Assembly: GCA_012329085.1 (NCBI GenBank)
Contig: JAAXQB010000270.1
Location: 1-7,003, forward strand
Reading direction: 5' to 3'
Origin: Methanosarcinales archaeon
GTDB lineage: Archaea > Halobacteriota > Methanosarcinia > Methanosarcinales > Methanosarcinaceae
DNA length: 7,003 bases
The notes under the pieces were generated by a model. The model made no database searches. It was not told the origin of the DNA and worked only from the letters and a program-made list of their open reading frames with translations. Below, piece by piece: positions 1 through 5,021 of the stretch (its first letter is position 1; the number at the start of each line of letters is the position of its first letter). The translations under genes and the position numbers were made by a program.

Positions 1-332
1 AAGATGTTATTTTTTTAAGAAAATTAGTTGCTGGTGGTAGCAAACATAGTTTTGGTATTCATGTGGCAAAATTGGCTGGTATGCCAACTCCTGTTTTACA
101 TCGCGCTAATAAAATGTTAAAACATTTAGAAAAAAGTCATGCTAGTGAAGATATTCAAAAAAAACTCAAAAACGCCACCGATAATGATATGCAGTTGAGT
201 TTTTTTAATTTAGACGACCCTCTTTTAGAAGAAATTAAAGAAGAAATTTTAGCAACAAATATTGATACTCTCACTCCTATTGAAGCTTTGATGAAATTAA
301 ATGAAATAAAAAGAATGTTGGTGAAGAAATAA
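1..332 (+). CDS. mutS: DNA mismatch repair protein MutS, C-terminal end (5' truncated by window)
   Basis: About 109 codons are present, read in the frame starting at base 3; the gene begins before the window. The stretch VIFLRKLVAGGSKHSFGIHV followed by AKLAGMPTPVLHRANKMLKHLE is the end of the MutS ABC-type ATPase domain and its helix-turn-helix dimerisation segment. It is close to the E. coli MutS pattern of a SKSYGLAVAALAG core followed by a helix. The rest is the usual charged linker and a short C-terminal helix ending LTPIEALMKLNEIKRMLVKK. MutS recognises base mismatches and recruits MutL. A GTG codon at 63 is internal to the protein and is not a start. Downstream is a gene in the opposite direction, so mutS ends its transcription unit here. 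Confidence 0.95.
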   Translation, partial: DVIFLRKLVAGGSKHSFGIHVAKLAGMPTPVLHRANKMLKHLEKSHASEDIQKKLKNATDNDMQLSFFNLDDPLLEEIKEEILATNIDTLTPIEALMKLNEIKRMLVKK

Positions 333-449
333 TTCATCCGATGAATAAAAATAATCAAATTTTCTACTTTGCCTAAAATGGTTGGTGTTATCTTATAAAC
401 CCAACATTTATACTAAATGTACTTCTGATAAATAAATGTTTCTCTTTTT

Positions 450-477
450 AAAAGGTTTTAATTAGTGTACCTTTTTT
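450..477. terminator. Bidirectional hairpin terminator between mutS and the membrane-protein gene
   Basis: AAAAGGT (450-456) and ACCTTTT (469-475) form a perfect 7-bp stem with a 12-nt loop. On the plus strand it ends in a run of six T (472-477). On the minus strand it also ends in a T run (complement of 450-453, after which more T follow a single A). It lies between the convergent mutS (ends 332) and the minus-strand gene ending at 487, so it could stop transcripts from both sides. A weaker bulged stem, GTTGG at 381-385 with CCAAC at 401-405, lies closer to mutS. The stem is short and AT-rich, so confidence is moderate. Confidence 0.45.
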
Positions 478-486
478 CATATTCAC

Positions 487-894
487 TCATATTGCATGGT
501 ATATTAATATAGATAAGTATGAAAAAACTACTAAATAGTCGATTTTAGATATTTTTGAAAACAAAAACATTAAAGGAATAATTGAATTTAAATTAGATAA
601 ATCATAGTTTTTATTTTTATGCTTTTTATAAATCATAAAAAAAACAAATACCCCTACAATACCTAAAAAAGGATTTATCATAAAGTTATATATTGTATAA
701 ATTGCTGAAAGAGGTATAAGATGAATGAGTTTACCTTTTCCCTTTTCATAAAAATAAATAAGGAATAACATACTAATTGAACTAATAAAAAGAATCCCAT
801 TAATTAATAGGTTTATTGATTGCGGAGCATTGTATACTACGCCCATAATTGGTAGTAAAATTGATAAATAGGTAATAACAATTATATTTTTCAT
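487..894 (-). CDS. Small multi-pass membrane protein, candidate bacteriocin immunity protein
   Basis: This 135-aa protein is not recognised by family. It is very hydrophobic, with likely membrane segments near residues 3-20, 27-48, 57-88 (one or two passes around a proline-containing turn) and 103-134. Short lysine-rich loops at about 51-55 (EKGKGK) and 90-96 (KKHKNK) suggest cytoplasmic sides. No catalytic motif is visible. It lies directly downstream, on the same strand, of the bacteriocin-like peptide gene (60 nt between its ATG and that gene's stop), with only a hairpin between them. Small polytopic proteins in this position are often immunity proteins for pore-forming peptides; that role is inferred from context alone. 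It could instead be an accessory or unrelated membrane protein. No ribosome binding site is seen before the ATG at 894, as usual for Bacteroidota. Confidence 0.6.
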   Translation of the reverse strand: MKNIIVITYLSILLPIMGVVYNAPQSINLLINGILFISSISMLFLIYFYEKGKGKLIHLIPLSAIYTIYNFMINPFLGIVGVFVFFMIYKKHKNKNYDLSNLNSIIPLMFLFSKISKIDYLVVFSYLSILIYHAI

Positions 895-907
895 GTGTTT
901 ACATTTG

Positions 908-949
908 AAAACACCTTGTTTAAAATGCTAAGCTTAAACAAGGTGTTTT
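908..949 (-). terminator. Strong hairpin between peptide gene and membrane-protein gene (attenuator or terminator)
   Basis: A perfect 16-bp inverted repeat, 908-923 against 934-949, with a 10-nt loop; the core is AACACCTTGTTTAA. It begins 5 nt after the stop codon of the peptide gene and ends 13 nt before the start of the membrane-protein gene. In the minus (gene) direction the stem runs into TTTT and then CAAATG, a short U tract, so read-through seems likely. In the plus direction there are seven T (946-952). Its position fits a partial terminator that keeps precursor mRNA above immunity mRNA, or a 3'-end stabiliser of the peptide mRNA. Confidence 0.7.
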
Positions 950-954
950 TTTGT

Positions 955-1179
955 TTACCCATCTATCAAATCAGCAATTCCACAACCTATACCAGCAACA
1001 CTGAAGCTAGTACCAAAAGCAGCAGCTAACCCCCAGCCAACTGTAGTTGCAACAGTTCCAACAGGAGAAGCTATAACTAGAAGTGCCAAAATGCCACCAG
1101 CTACTGCCATGGCACCTCCAGCTGCTCCACATCCTTCACCGTTAATCAACTCCATCTGTTTTAATTCTAATGTTTTCAT
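955..1179 (-). CDS. Bacteriocin-like peptide precursor with double-glycine-type leader
   Basis: This 74-aa precursor has two parts. Residues 1-16 (MKTLELKQMELINGEG) resemble the leader of class II bacteriocins exported by C39-peptidase ABC transporters: hydrophobic positions at L4, L6, M9, L11 and I12, an acidic residue before the end, and glycines at the cleavage region. Residues 17-74 form a glycine/alanine-rich hydrophobic core with GxxxG motifs at 18-22 and 63-67, and two cysteines, C17 and C66, that could form a disulfide. This is the look of pore-forming or two-peptide bacteriocins. The mature part would be secreted and act on membranes; activity is inferred. The canonical Gly-Gly is replaced by Gly-Glu-Gly. 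No transporter or second peptide gene is in the window, so export would depend on a system elsewhere. The start at 1179 gives the expected leader. Confidence 0.75.
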   Translation of the reverse strand: MKTLELKQMELINGEGCGAAGGAMAVAGGILALLVIASPVGTVATTVGWGLAAAFGTSFSVAGIGCGIADLIDG

Positions 1180-1205
1180 AAAAATAAGATTTTTATTATT
1201 TGTAT

Positions 1206-1236
1206 CAAAATAATAATGATTGTCATTTTGTACAAA
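1206..1236 (-). promoter_or_regulatory. Promoter of the bacteriocin-like gene
   Basis: On the minus strand a TTTG -33 element (1236-1233) is followed after exactly 19 nt by TTATTTTG (1213-1206). That is one mismatch from the Bacteroidota consensus TTTG-N19-TAnnTTTG. Transcription would start near 1200, giving a leader of about 20 nt before the ATG at 1179. The spacing match is good, but the DNA is AT-rich and one of the two conserved TA bases is absent. Confidence 0.45.
1212..1230. promoter_or_regulatory. Fur-box-like palindrome in the bacteriocin promoter
   Basis: The 19-mer AATAATGATTGTCATTTTG matches the classical Fur consensus GATAATGATAATCATTATC at 14 of 19 positions, with the half-sites AATGA and TCATT intact. 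It overlaps the spacer and the upstream edge of the -7 element of the predicted promoter, where a bound repressor would block RNA polymerase. Family knowledge: Fur with iron binds such 19-bp sites and represses. Binding here is an inference from similarity only. Confidence 0.35.
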
Positions 1237-1553
1237 TAAAAGTTAAATAAAAATGTACTTTTTTAAAGTCGCTACAAACCACGACTGTTTAATTGTAATA
1301 AACATAAGTCAAAAAAGTACAGCTGCTTATACGATTATAGTATAAATTATAACTTTGTAAAAATCCAAAAAAACTCTTAAATGTTTTTCAATGTCTTATT
1401 AAAACCTCAGTTAATGACATTAAAAAAAATAAAAAAGATTTCAAAAATTTTAGAGATTGATATTTTGAAATAAAAAGTGTTTTTATTTTTTACGATTATT
1501 ACTTATTTGATGTATCAAATAAGTTTTTGTAATTCAAAGTTTCGGGGTCGTTA
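1237..1553. other. Intergenic region with several inverted repeats, no established gene
   Basis: This stretch of about 317 bases lies between the 5' end of the bacteriocin-like gene and the 3' end of the ATPase gene. It holds a 10-bp inverted repeat (GTACTTTTTT 1255-1264 and AAAAAAGTAC 1311-1320) enclosing a small stem (AGTCG 1267-1271, CGACT 1282-1286). It also holds a long bulged hairpin at 1384-1427 and a terminator-like hairpin at 1501-1524. On the plus strand a perfect -7 element, TAACTTTG, lies at 1350-1357, but no -33 element is at the right distance. A 30-codon plus-strand frame runs 1381-1473. No tRNA or known RNA family is recognised. Confidence 0.5.
1501..1524. terminator. Hairpin downstream of the ATPase gene, terminator-like on the plus strand
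   Basis: ACTTATTTGA (1501-1510) and TCAAATAAGT (1515-1524) form a perfect 10-bp stem closed by a TGTA loop. On the plus strand it is followed by more T (1524-1528 are all T), the form of an intrinsic terminator. On the minus strand it lies 29 nt after the ATPase stop codon, but what follows is AATAATCG, without a U tract. The stem is AT-rich. It may end a plus-strand transcript or mark the 3' end of the ATPase mRNA. Confidence 0.4.
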
Positions 1554-2678
1554 TTATATTAAGAAAGATTCATAATTATGCTTGTTTATCACTTTGAAAG
1601 TGGTATTTGGGTAAGCCCTTAAAAAGGTTTTTGAGAGCTTAGGTCTTTTATTTATATTCCATTTAAACTCGTATGCGTTTAAGGTGTTTGCACTTTCTTC
1701 AATAAAATCTACCTCCTGTTGTTGTGTAGTTCTCCAAAAGTAAATATTTTTATCTATATTATTGTTTGTTAAAAATTTTAAGCGTTCACTCACTAAAAAA
1801 TTTTCCCATAAAGCTCCTACATCTGTTCTAGACTCAATTGGGTTAAAATTACCTATAAGTGCATTTCTTATGCCATTATCATAAAAATATATTTTTCTGC
1901 TTTTTTTAATTTCGTTTCTAACATTTCTACTAAAAGCTGGTAAGGTAAAAATAACAAAGGCTTTTTGTAATAAATCAATGTATTTTTCAACTGTTATTTT
2001 ATCTGCTTGTACTAATCTTGCTATTTCGTTATATGAAACTTGATTTCCAATTTGGAAGGCTAAAGCTTTTATTATTTTTTCTAATAAAATAGGTTTTTTA
2101 ATAGATTCTAACAAAAGTAAATCTTTATACAAATAACTATCAGCTAATAATTTAAGAAGCTCTTTACTTTCACTTTCTTTAATTATAATTTCAGGATAAC
2201 AGCCATAAACTAAGCGTTGAGGTAAATTTCTTTTTTCGATAAGTAAGTTTGAATGTTCTAACATTTCTTCAAAGGTAATAGGATGCAAATGAAAAGCATA
2301 TTTTCTACCAGTTAAGGGTTCACTTGTTTTATTGGCTAATTCAAAAGCTGATGAACCTGTTGCTATAACCTGCACTCCTTTAATGTTATCTATAATTAAT
2401 TTTAATGTTAAGCCAATATTTTTAATTCTTTGTGCCTCATCTATAAATAATATTTTATGATTTCCAATCAATGTCTTTAACTGGGTTGAGGTAATCTCTT
2501 TAAAAATCTCCCGAATATCTGGTTCATCTCCCGAAATACTTAAAATTGGCTCTGACCTGTTCTCTAATAACTGGTTAATAAGAGTTGTTTTTCCTACTTG
2601 TCGCGCTCCAAATAGTAGTATTACTTTTCCTTTAAAAAAACGATTAGCAATATTGTGTGTTAATTTCCGATGTATCAT
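1554..2678 (-). CDS. AAA-type ATPase with C-terminal DUF4143 domain
   Basis: With the ATG at 2678 the protein has 374 aa, normal for this family, and begins MIHRKLTHNIANRFFKGKVI as its members do. An in-frame ATG at 2744 would add 22 aa of atypical sequence encoded by promoter and repeat DNA, so it is rejected. The N-terminal half is an AAA_14-type P-loop domain: Walker A GARQVGKT (24-31), Walker B ILFIDEA (76-82), a sensor-like ATGSSAFEL (107-115) and LTGR (122-125). The C-terminal half, about 185-345, is DUF4143, with YFYDNGIRNAL (264-274) and GALWENFLVSERL. This domain is related to the PD-(D/E)XK nuclease fold, and the matching D324, E337 and K339 (EVDF ... YEFKW) are present. The cellular role of the family is not established. 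These genes are common, patchily distributed and often solitary, as here. Confidence 0.93.
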   Translation of the reverse strand: MIHRKLTHNIANRFFKGKVILLFGARQVGKTTLINQLLENRSEPILSISGDEPDIREIFKEITSTQLKTLIGNHKILFIDEAQRIKNIGLTLKLIIDNIKGVQVIATGSSAFELANKTSEPLTGRKYAFHLHPITFEEMLEHSNLLIEKRNLPQRLVYGCYPEIIIKESESKELLKLLADSYLYKDLLLLESIKKPILLEKIIKALAFQIGNQVSYNEIARLVQADKITVEKYIDLLQKAFVIFTLPAFSRNVRNEIKKSRKIYFYDNGIRNALIGNFNPIESRTDVGALWENFLVSERLKFLTNNNIDKNIYFWRTTQQQEVDFIEESANTLNAYEFKWNINKRPKLSKTFLRAYPNTTFKVINKHNYESFLI

Positions 2679-2685
2679 AAGAGCA

Positions 2686-2693
2686 CAAATATA
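2686..2693 (-). promoter_or_regulatory. -7 promoter element of the ATPase gene
   Basis: On the minus strand TATATTTG matches TAnnTTTG exactly. A TTG lies 16 nt upstream (2712-2710), slightly closer than the usual spacing, inside the proximal copy of the 26-bp repeat. Only seven bases separate the element from the ATG at 2678, so the mRNA would be leaderless or nearly so. Confidence 0.5.
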
Positions 2694-2700
2694 TAATATA

Positions 2701-2758
2701 TTTATATTGCAATCACTTTTTATTATGTTTTTTTTATATTGCAATCACTTTTTATTAT
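2701..2758. repeat. Perfect 26-bp direct repeat, two copies, period 32
   Basis: Bases 2701-2726 and 2733-2758 are identical, separated by six bases (GTTTTT). Each copy contains the perfect palindrome ATTGCAAT (2706-2713 and 2738-2745) followed by CACTTTTTATTAT. The two palindromes are 32 bp apart, close to three helical turns, so they face the same side of the DNA. The repeat overlaps and lies directly upstream of the predicted ATPase promoter, in the position of an operator or activator site. It may also be a simple tandem duplication. No further copy was found in the window. Confidence 0.85.
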
Positions 2759-2860
2759 AAAATACTACATGTTTTAAAAGAATTTGCTAATTTAGTTTCA
2801 AAATTAACTCATAAAGACCTTTGAAAAACCTGTTTTAATAAAGAAGTACGACGCTTGATA

Positions 2861-2880
2861 ATCCCGATAGTTATCGGGAT
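2861..2880. repeat. GC-rich palindrome ATCCCGATA-GT-TATCGGGAT
   Basis: Two perfect 9-base arms (2861-2869, 2872-2880) flank a 2-base centre. The palindrome stands out in AT-rich non-coding DNA. From memory, near-identical CCCGATAG-TATCGGG palindromes are dispersed in the intergenic DNA of many flavobacterial genomes, so this is probably one copy of a scattered REP-like element. It has no adjoining T tract on either strand and is about 160 nt from tatA. The surrounding stretch, 2761-3010, shows no credible gene. Confidence 0.6.
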
Positions 2881-3013
2881 AACCCACAGTAAACTAATGC
2901 TTATGAGGACTTAAATTTTTTGAAAAGAAAGTAATTTGAAGTCAAAAAGGTTAATTTATGGTGTCTTATCAAATATTGCAACGGTCTTTTATTTTAAAAT
3001 CCTCTAATTGTAT

Positions 3014-3021
3014 TATCTTTG
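3014..3021 (+). promoter_or_regulatory. -7 promoter element for tatA-PAP2
   Basis: TATCTTTG matches the TAnnTTTG consensus exactly and lies 18 nt before the tatA ATG, giving a leader of about 12 nt. No clear TTG -33 element is present 17-23 nt upstream. Confidence 0.5.
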
Positions 3022-3039
3022 CAATAGAACTAAGTAATT

Positions 3040-3324
3040 ATGTATTTATTTATAAGCGGTGCCGAAATATTTGTAATTGGGGTAATTGTAGTGATGCTTT
3101 TTGGCGCAGATAAAATACCCGAAATTGCTCGTGGCTTAGGTAAAGGTATGCAACAATTAAAAAACGCTACCAATGAAGTAAAAAGAGAGATTAATGATAC
3201 TGCTAAAAAACAAGGTATTGATACTAAGTTCACAAAAGACATTCAACAAGAAGTAAAAAAAATGAAAAATAAGGTGCAAGATAATATTGAAGATATTACT
3301 GGCCCAATAAAACGCGGTTTATAA
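3040..3324 (+). CDS. tatA: Twin-arginine translocase subunit TatA/TatE family
   Basis: The 94-aa protein has the standard TatA plan. A short periplasmic start precedes one membrane helix at about 6-20, with the polar E9 in it. Then comes the FG hinge at 21-22, an amphipathic helix in the ADKIPEIARGLGKGMQQLK segment, and a charged tail to residue 94. TatA oligomerises to form the protein-conducting part of the Tat pathway, which exports folded proteins carrying RR signal peptides; TatC is not in this window. The length is typical. The start at 3040 leaves no excess residues and lies 18 nt after a -7 promoter element. The PAP2 phosphatase gene follows with a 1-nt gap, so the two are probably co-transcribed. 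Confidence 0.93.
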   Translation: MYLFISGAEIFVIGVIVVMLFGADKIPEIARGLGKGMQQLKNATNEVKREINDTAKKQGIDTKFTKDIQQEVKKMKNKVQDNIEDITGPIKRGL

Positions 3325-3325
3325 T

Positions 3326-3907
3326 TTGACTTTTCTCGATAAAATTATTCAATATGATAAAGAGCTACTAGTTTACCTTAATAGTTTTGGCAATGAAAAT
3401 TGGGATTCTTTTTGGATGACCATTACCAATCAATTTTCATGGATTCCCTTATACGTTTTATTTCTAGCACTAATTTTAAAAGCCTTAGGCTGGAAAAAAG
3501 GACTTGCTTTAATGGTGTTTACTGCATTATTAATTACATTTTCAGATCAATTAACCGTTTTTATAAAAAATTATACCGAGAGATTGCGCCCAAATCGTGA
3601 TCCTCAAATAAATGAAATTATTAGAATAATAAAAAATAATACAAGTTTTAGCTTTGTTTCGGGTCATGCAACAACCTCTACGGCAGTTAGTTTTTTTATG
3701 CATCTTACCTTAAAAAAATACTATAAATACACAATTTTCTTTTTTATATGGCCTATTTTATTTGCTTATAGCCGAATTTATATTGGCGTACATTTTCCTA
3801 TTGATGTTACCTTGGGGGCAATTTTAGGCTTATTAATTGGTTTTGTTTTTTATAGGTTGAGTTTGAAATTATTATTGAAAGTAGATCCTAAAAAAGCCAG
3901 CCAATAA
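3326..3907 (+). CDS. PAP2-family membrane phosphatase
   Basis: The 193-aa protein carries the full catalytic signature of the PAP2 (type 2 phosphatidic acid phosphatase) superfamily: K81-x6-RP (88-89), SGH at 112-114 with catalytic H114, and SR (149-150)-x5-H156-x3-D160. Hydrophobic segments lie near 38-56, 58-80, 118-126, 134-148 and 162-181, so it is a polytopic inner-membrane enzyme with its active site outside. Likely substrates are undecaprenyl pyrophosphate or lipid phosphates; which one cannot be told. The only start that keeps the conserved N-terminus (LDKIIQYDKELLVYLNSFG) is TTG at 3326, because an in-frame stop is at 3308. The next ATG, at residue 31, would remove it. The gene follows tatA by 1 nt and converges with the gene ending at 3943. 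Confidence 0.93.
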   Translation: MTFLDKIIQYDKELLVYLNSFGNENWDSFWMTITNQFSWIPLYVLFLALILKALGWKKGLALMVFTALLITFSDQLTVFIKNYTERLRPNRDPQINEIIRIIKNNTSFSFVSGHATTSTAVSFFMHLTLKKYYKYTIFFFIWPILFAYSRIYIGVHFPIDVTLGAILGLLIGFVFYRLSLKLLLKVDPKKASQ

Positions 3908-3942
3908 CTATTTTTTCATTCTCATATTATATCATTATTACA

Positions 3943-4920
3943 TTAAACCACCATCAAATTACAACCTCTAATATCAGAGTTATCAAACCTCCCCAATATT
4001 TCAAAAGTACCATTAAGGTAGGTTTTACCTAAATCTTGTGTTGCAATAAATGAACACGAGTTTATATTTGCCAAATCAATCACATTGATGCCACCAGCGC
4101 GGTTAACAGGTAAAATATTTAAAGCATCTTCGGTATCACGAATCAAAATTCTAATCCACGGTGGCGTTTTAAAAATACCATTGCCATGGGAATAGGCTTG
4201 CGATAACAACTCAGTCATACCGTACTCTGAATGAATTTTTTTTACACCAAAACCTTTACAAAGTATTTGGTGTAATTCCTCTTTAATCATTTCTTTTCGC
4301 TTGCCTTTCATGCCACCAGTTTCCATAATAATGGTGTTTTTTAAGTCAAATTGATGTAATTCTATCAAATCTAACAAAGCGTATGAAACTCCAATTAAAA
4401 GCACTTTTTTACCATTTGCATCCAATTGCATTAATTTTTGAGCCAATTCTTCTAAATTATGCAAGTAAAACCCACTTTCTTTACACGCACTTTTTTCAAT
4501 AAAATTATTAGCCATATATATTAATGAAGAGCCATCACGTTCTAAGTAACTCGGTAAAAGTGCTAAAACAGTATAATTTTTAATATCTCCATAAAAATAT
4601 TGAAACCCTTTTGTAAAACTATTTTCGTAAATGTTTAAATCGGTTACATGGTGCTTACTTTGCTGCATTCCGGTAGTACCACTACTTAAAAAAGTTTGTT
4701 GTATTTGCTCTTTCGAGGAAAGAATTTTATGTGTTTTAAAAAACTGAATGGGTAAAAACGGAATTTGCTCTAAACTAGTTATAGACTTAGGGTTAATGCG
4801 AAGTAGACTTAAAAAATTAGCATATATTTTATTGTTAATTGCTTGATGGTTAAATATTTTTAAAGCGAGCTTTTCAAAATTATTTGCGGTTTTTATATTA
4901 AAAATTGAAGAGGTTTCCAT
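3943..4920 (-). CDS. LuxE/PaaK-like acyl-protein synthetase (adenylate-forming)
   Basis: The 325-aa protein resembles the acyl-protein synthetase (LuxE) family of adenylate-forming enzymes. It has the phosphate-binding loop SSGTTG at 79-84, LALLPSYLERDGSSL at about 118-132, ETGGMKGKRKE at 200-210, the adenylation motif YGMTEL at 233-238, and GRF with D317-x-x-x near the C-terminus (GRFDNSDIRGC, 310-320). LuxE in luminous bacteria activates fatty acids as acyl-AMP. Flavobacterial homologues occur without lux genes and have no known substrate; they may activate a carboxylate for an unknown acyl transfer. It is slightly shorter than LuxE itself (about 370 aa) and lacks a large C-terminal lid domain. 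No lux or fatty-acid gene is nearby. It is transcribed divergently from the lipoprotein operon. Confidence 0.85.
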   Translation of the reverse strand: METSSIFNIKTANNFEKLALKIFNHQAINNKIYANFLSLLRINPKSITSLEQIPFLPIQFFKTHKILSSKEQIQQTFLSSGTTGMQQSKHHVTDLNIYENSFTKGFQYFYGDIKNYTVLALLPSYLERDGSSLIYMANNFIEKSACKESGFYLHNLEELAQKLMQLDANGKKVLLIGVSYALLDLIELHQFDLKNTIIMETGGMKGKRKEMIKEELHQILCKGFGVKKIHSEYGMTELLSQAYSHGNGIFKTPPWIRILIRDTEDALNILPVNRAGGINVIDLANINSCSFIATQDLGKTYLNGTFEILGRFDNSDIRGCNLMVV

Positions 4921-4934
4921 GTTAACAATTTACA

Positions 4935-4942
4935 CAAAAGTA
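4935..4942 (-). promoter_or_regulatory. -7 promoter element of the LuxE-like gene
   Basis: On the minus strand TACTTTTG matches TAnnTTTG exactly, 14 nt before the ATG at 4920, predicting a leader of about 8 nt. A TTG at 4958-4956 is only 13 nt upstream, too close for a standard -33 element, so only half of the promoter is clear. Confidence 0.45.
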
Positions 4943-5021
4943 GGTCTTTTTTACGCAACCTATTCGTTGAAAAAGTATCTATTAAATTACCAAAGACAAC
5001 CATTACCTTGAAAAAAATCTT

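Noticed and set aside
155..358. Minus-strand open frame of 67 codons under mutS
   Set aside because: It is antisense to the clearly coding 3' end of mutS and has no recognisable protein character; it is an effect of AT-rich codons.
2679..2744. Longer N-terminus of the ATPase starting at 2744
   Set aside because: The extra 22 residues do not fit the family N-terminus and are encoded by the direct repeat and the promoter element; the start at 2678 gives the typical protein.
2701..2758. Start of a CRISPR array or replication iterons
   Set aside because: There are only two copies, a 6-base spacer, no cas genes, and no rep gene or origin features; a promoter-linked repeat fits better.
2761..3010. 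tRNA or other stable RNA gene in the gap before tatA
   Set aside because: Apart from the short GC-rich palindrome there is no cloverleaf, conserved T-loop sequence or extended structure.
3030..3242. Minus-strand open frame of 70 codons under tatA
   Set aside because: It is the reverse complement of tatA, whose family features are unmistakable.
3400..3600. Plus-strand open frame of 66 codons inside the PAP2 gene
   Set aside because: It is out of frame with a gene that carries a complete catalytic signature.
3908..3942. Terminator between the convergent PAP2 and LuxE-like genes
   Set aside because: The 35-bp gap contains a T run but no convincing stem, so no terminator is called.
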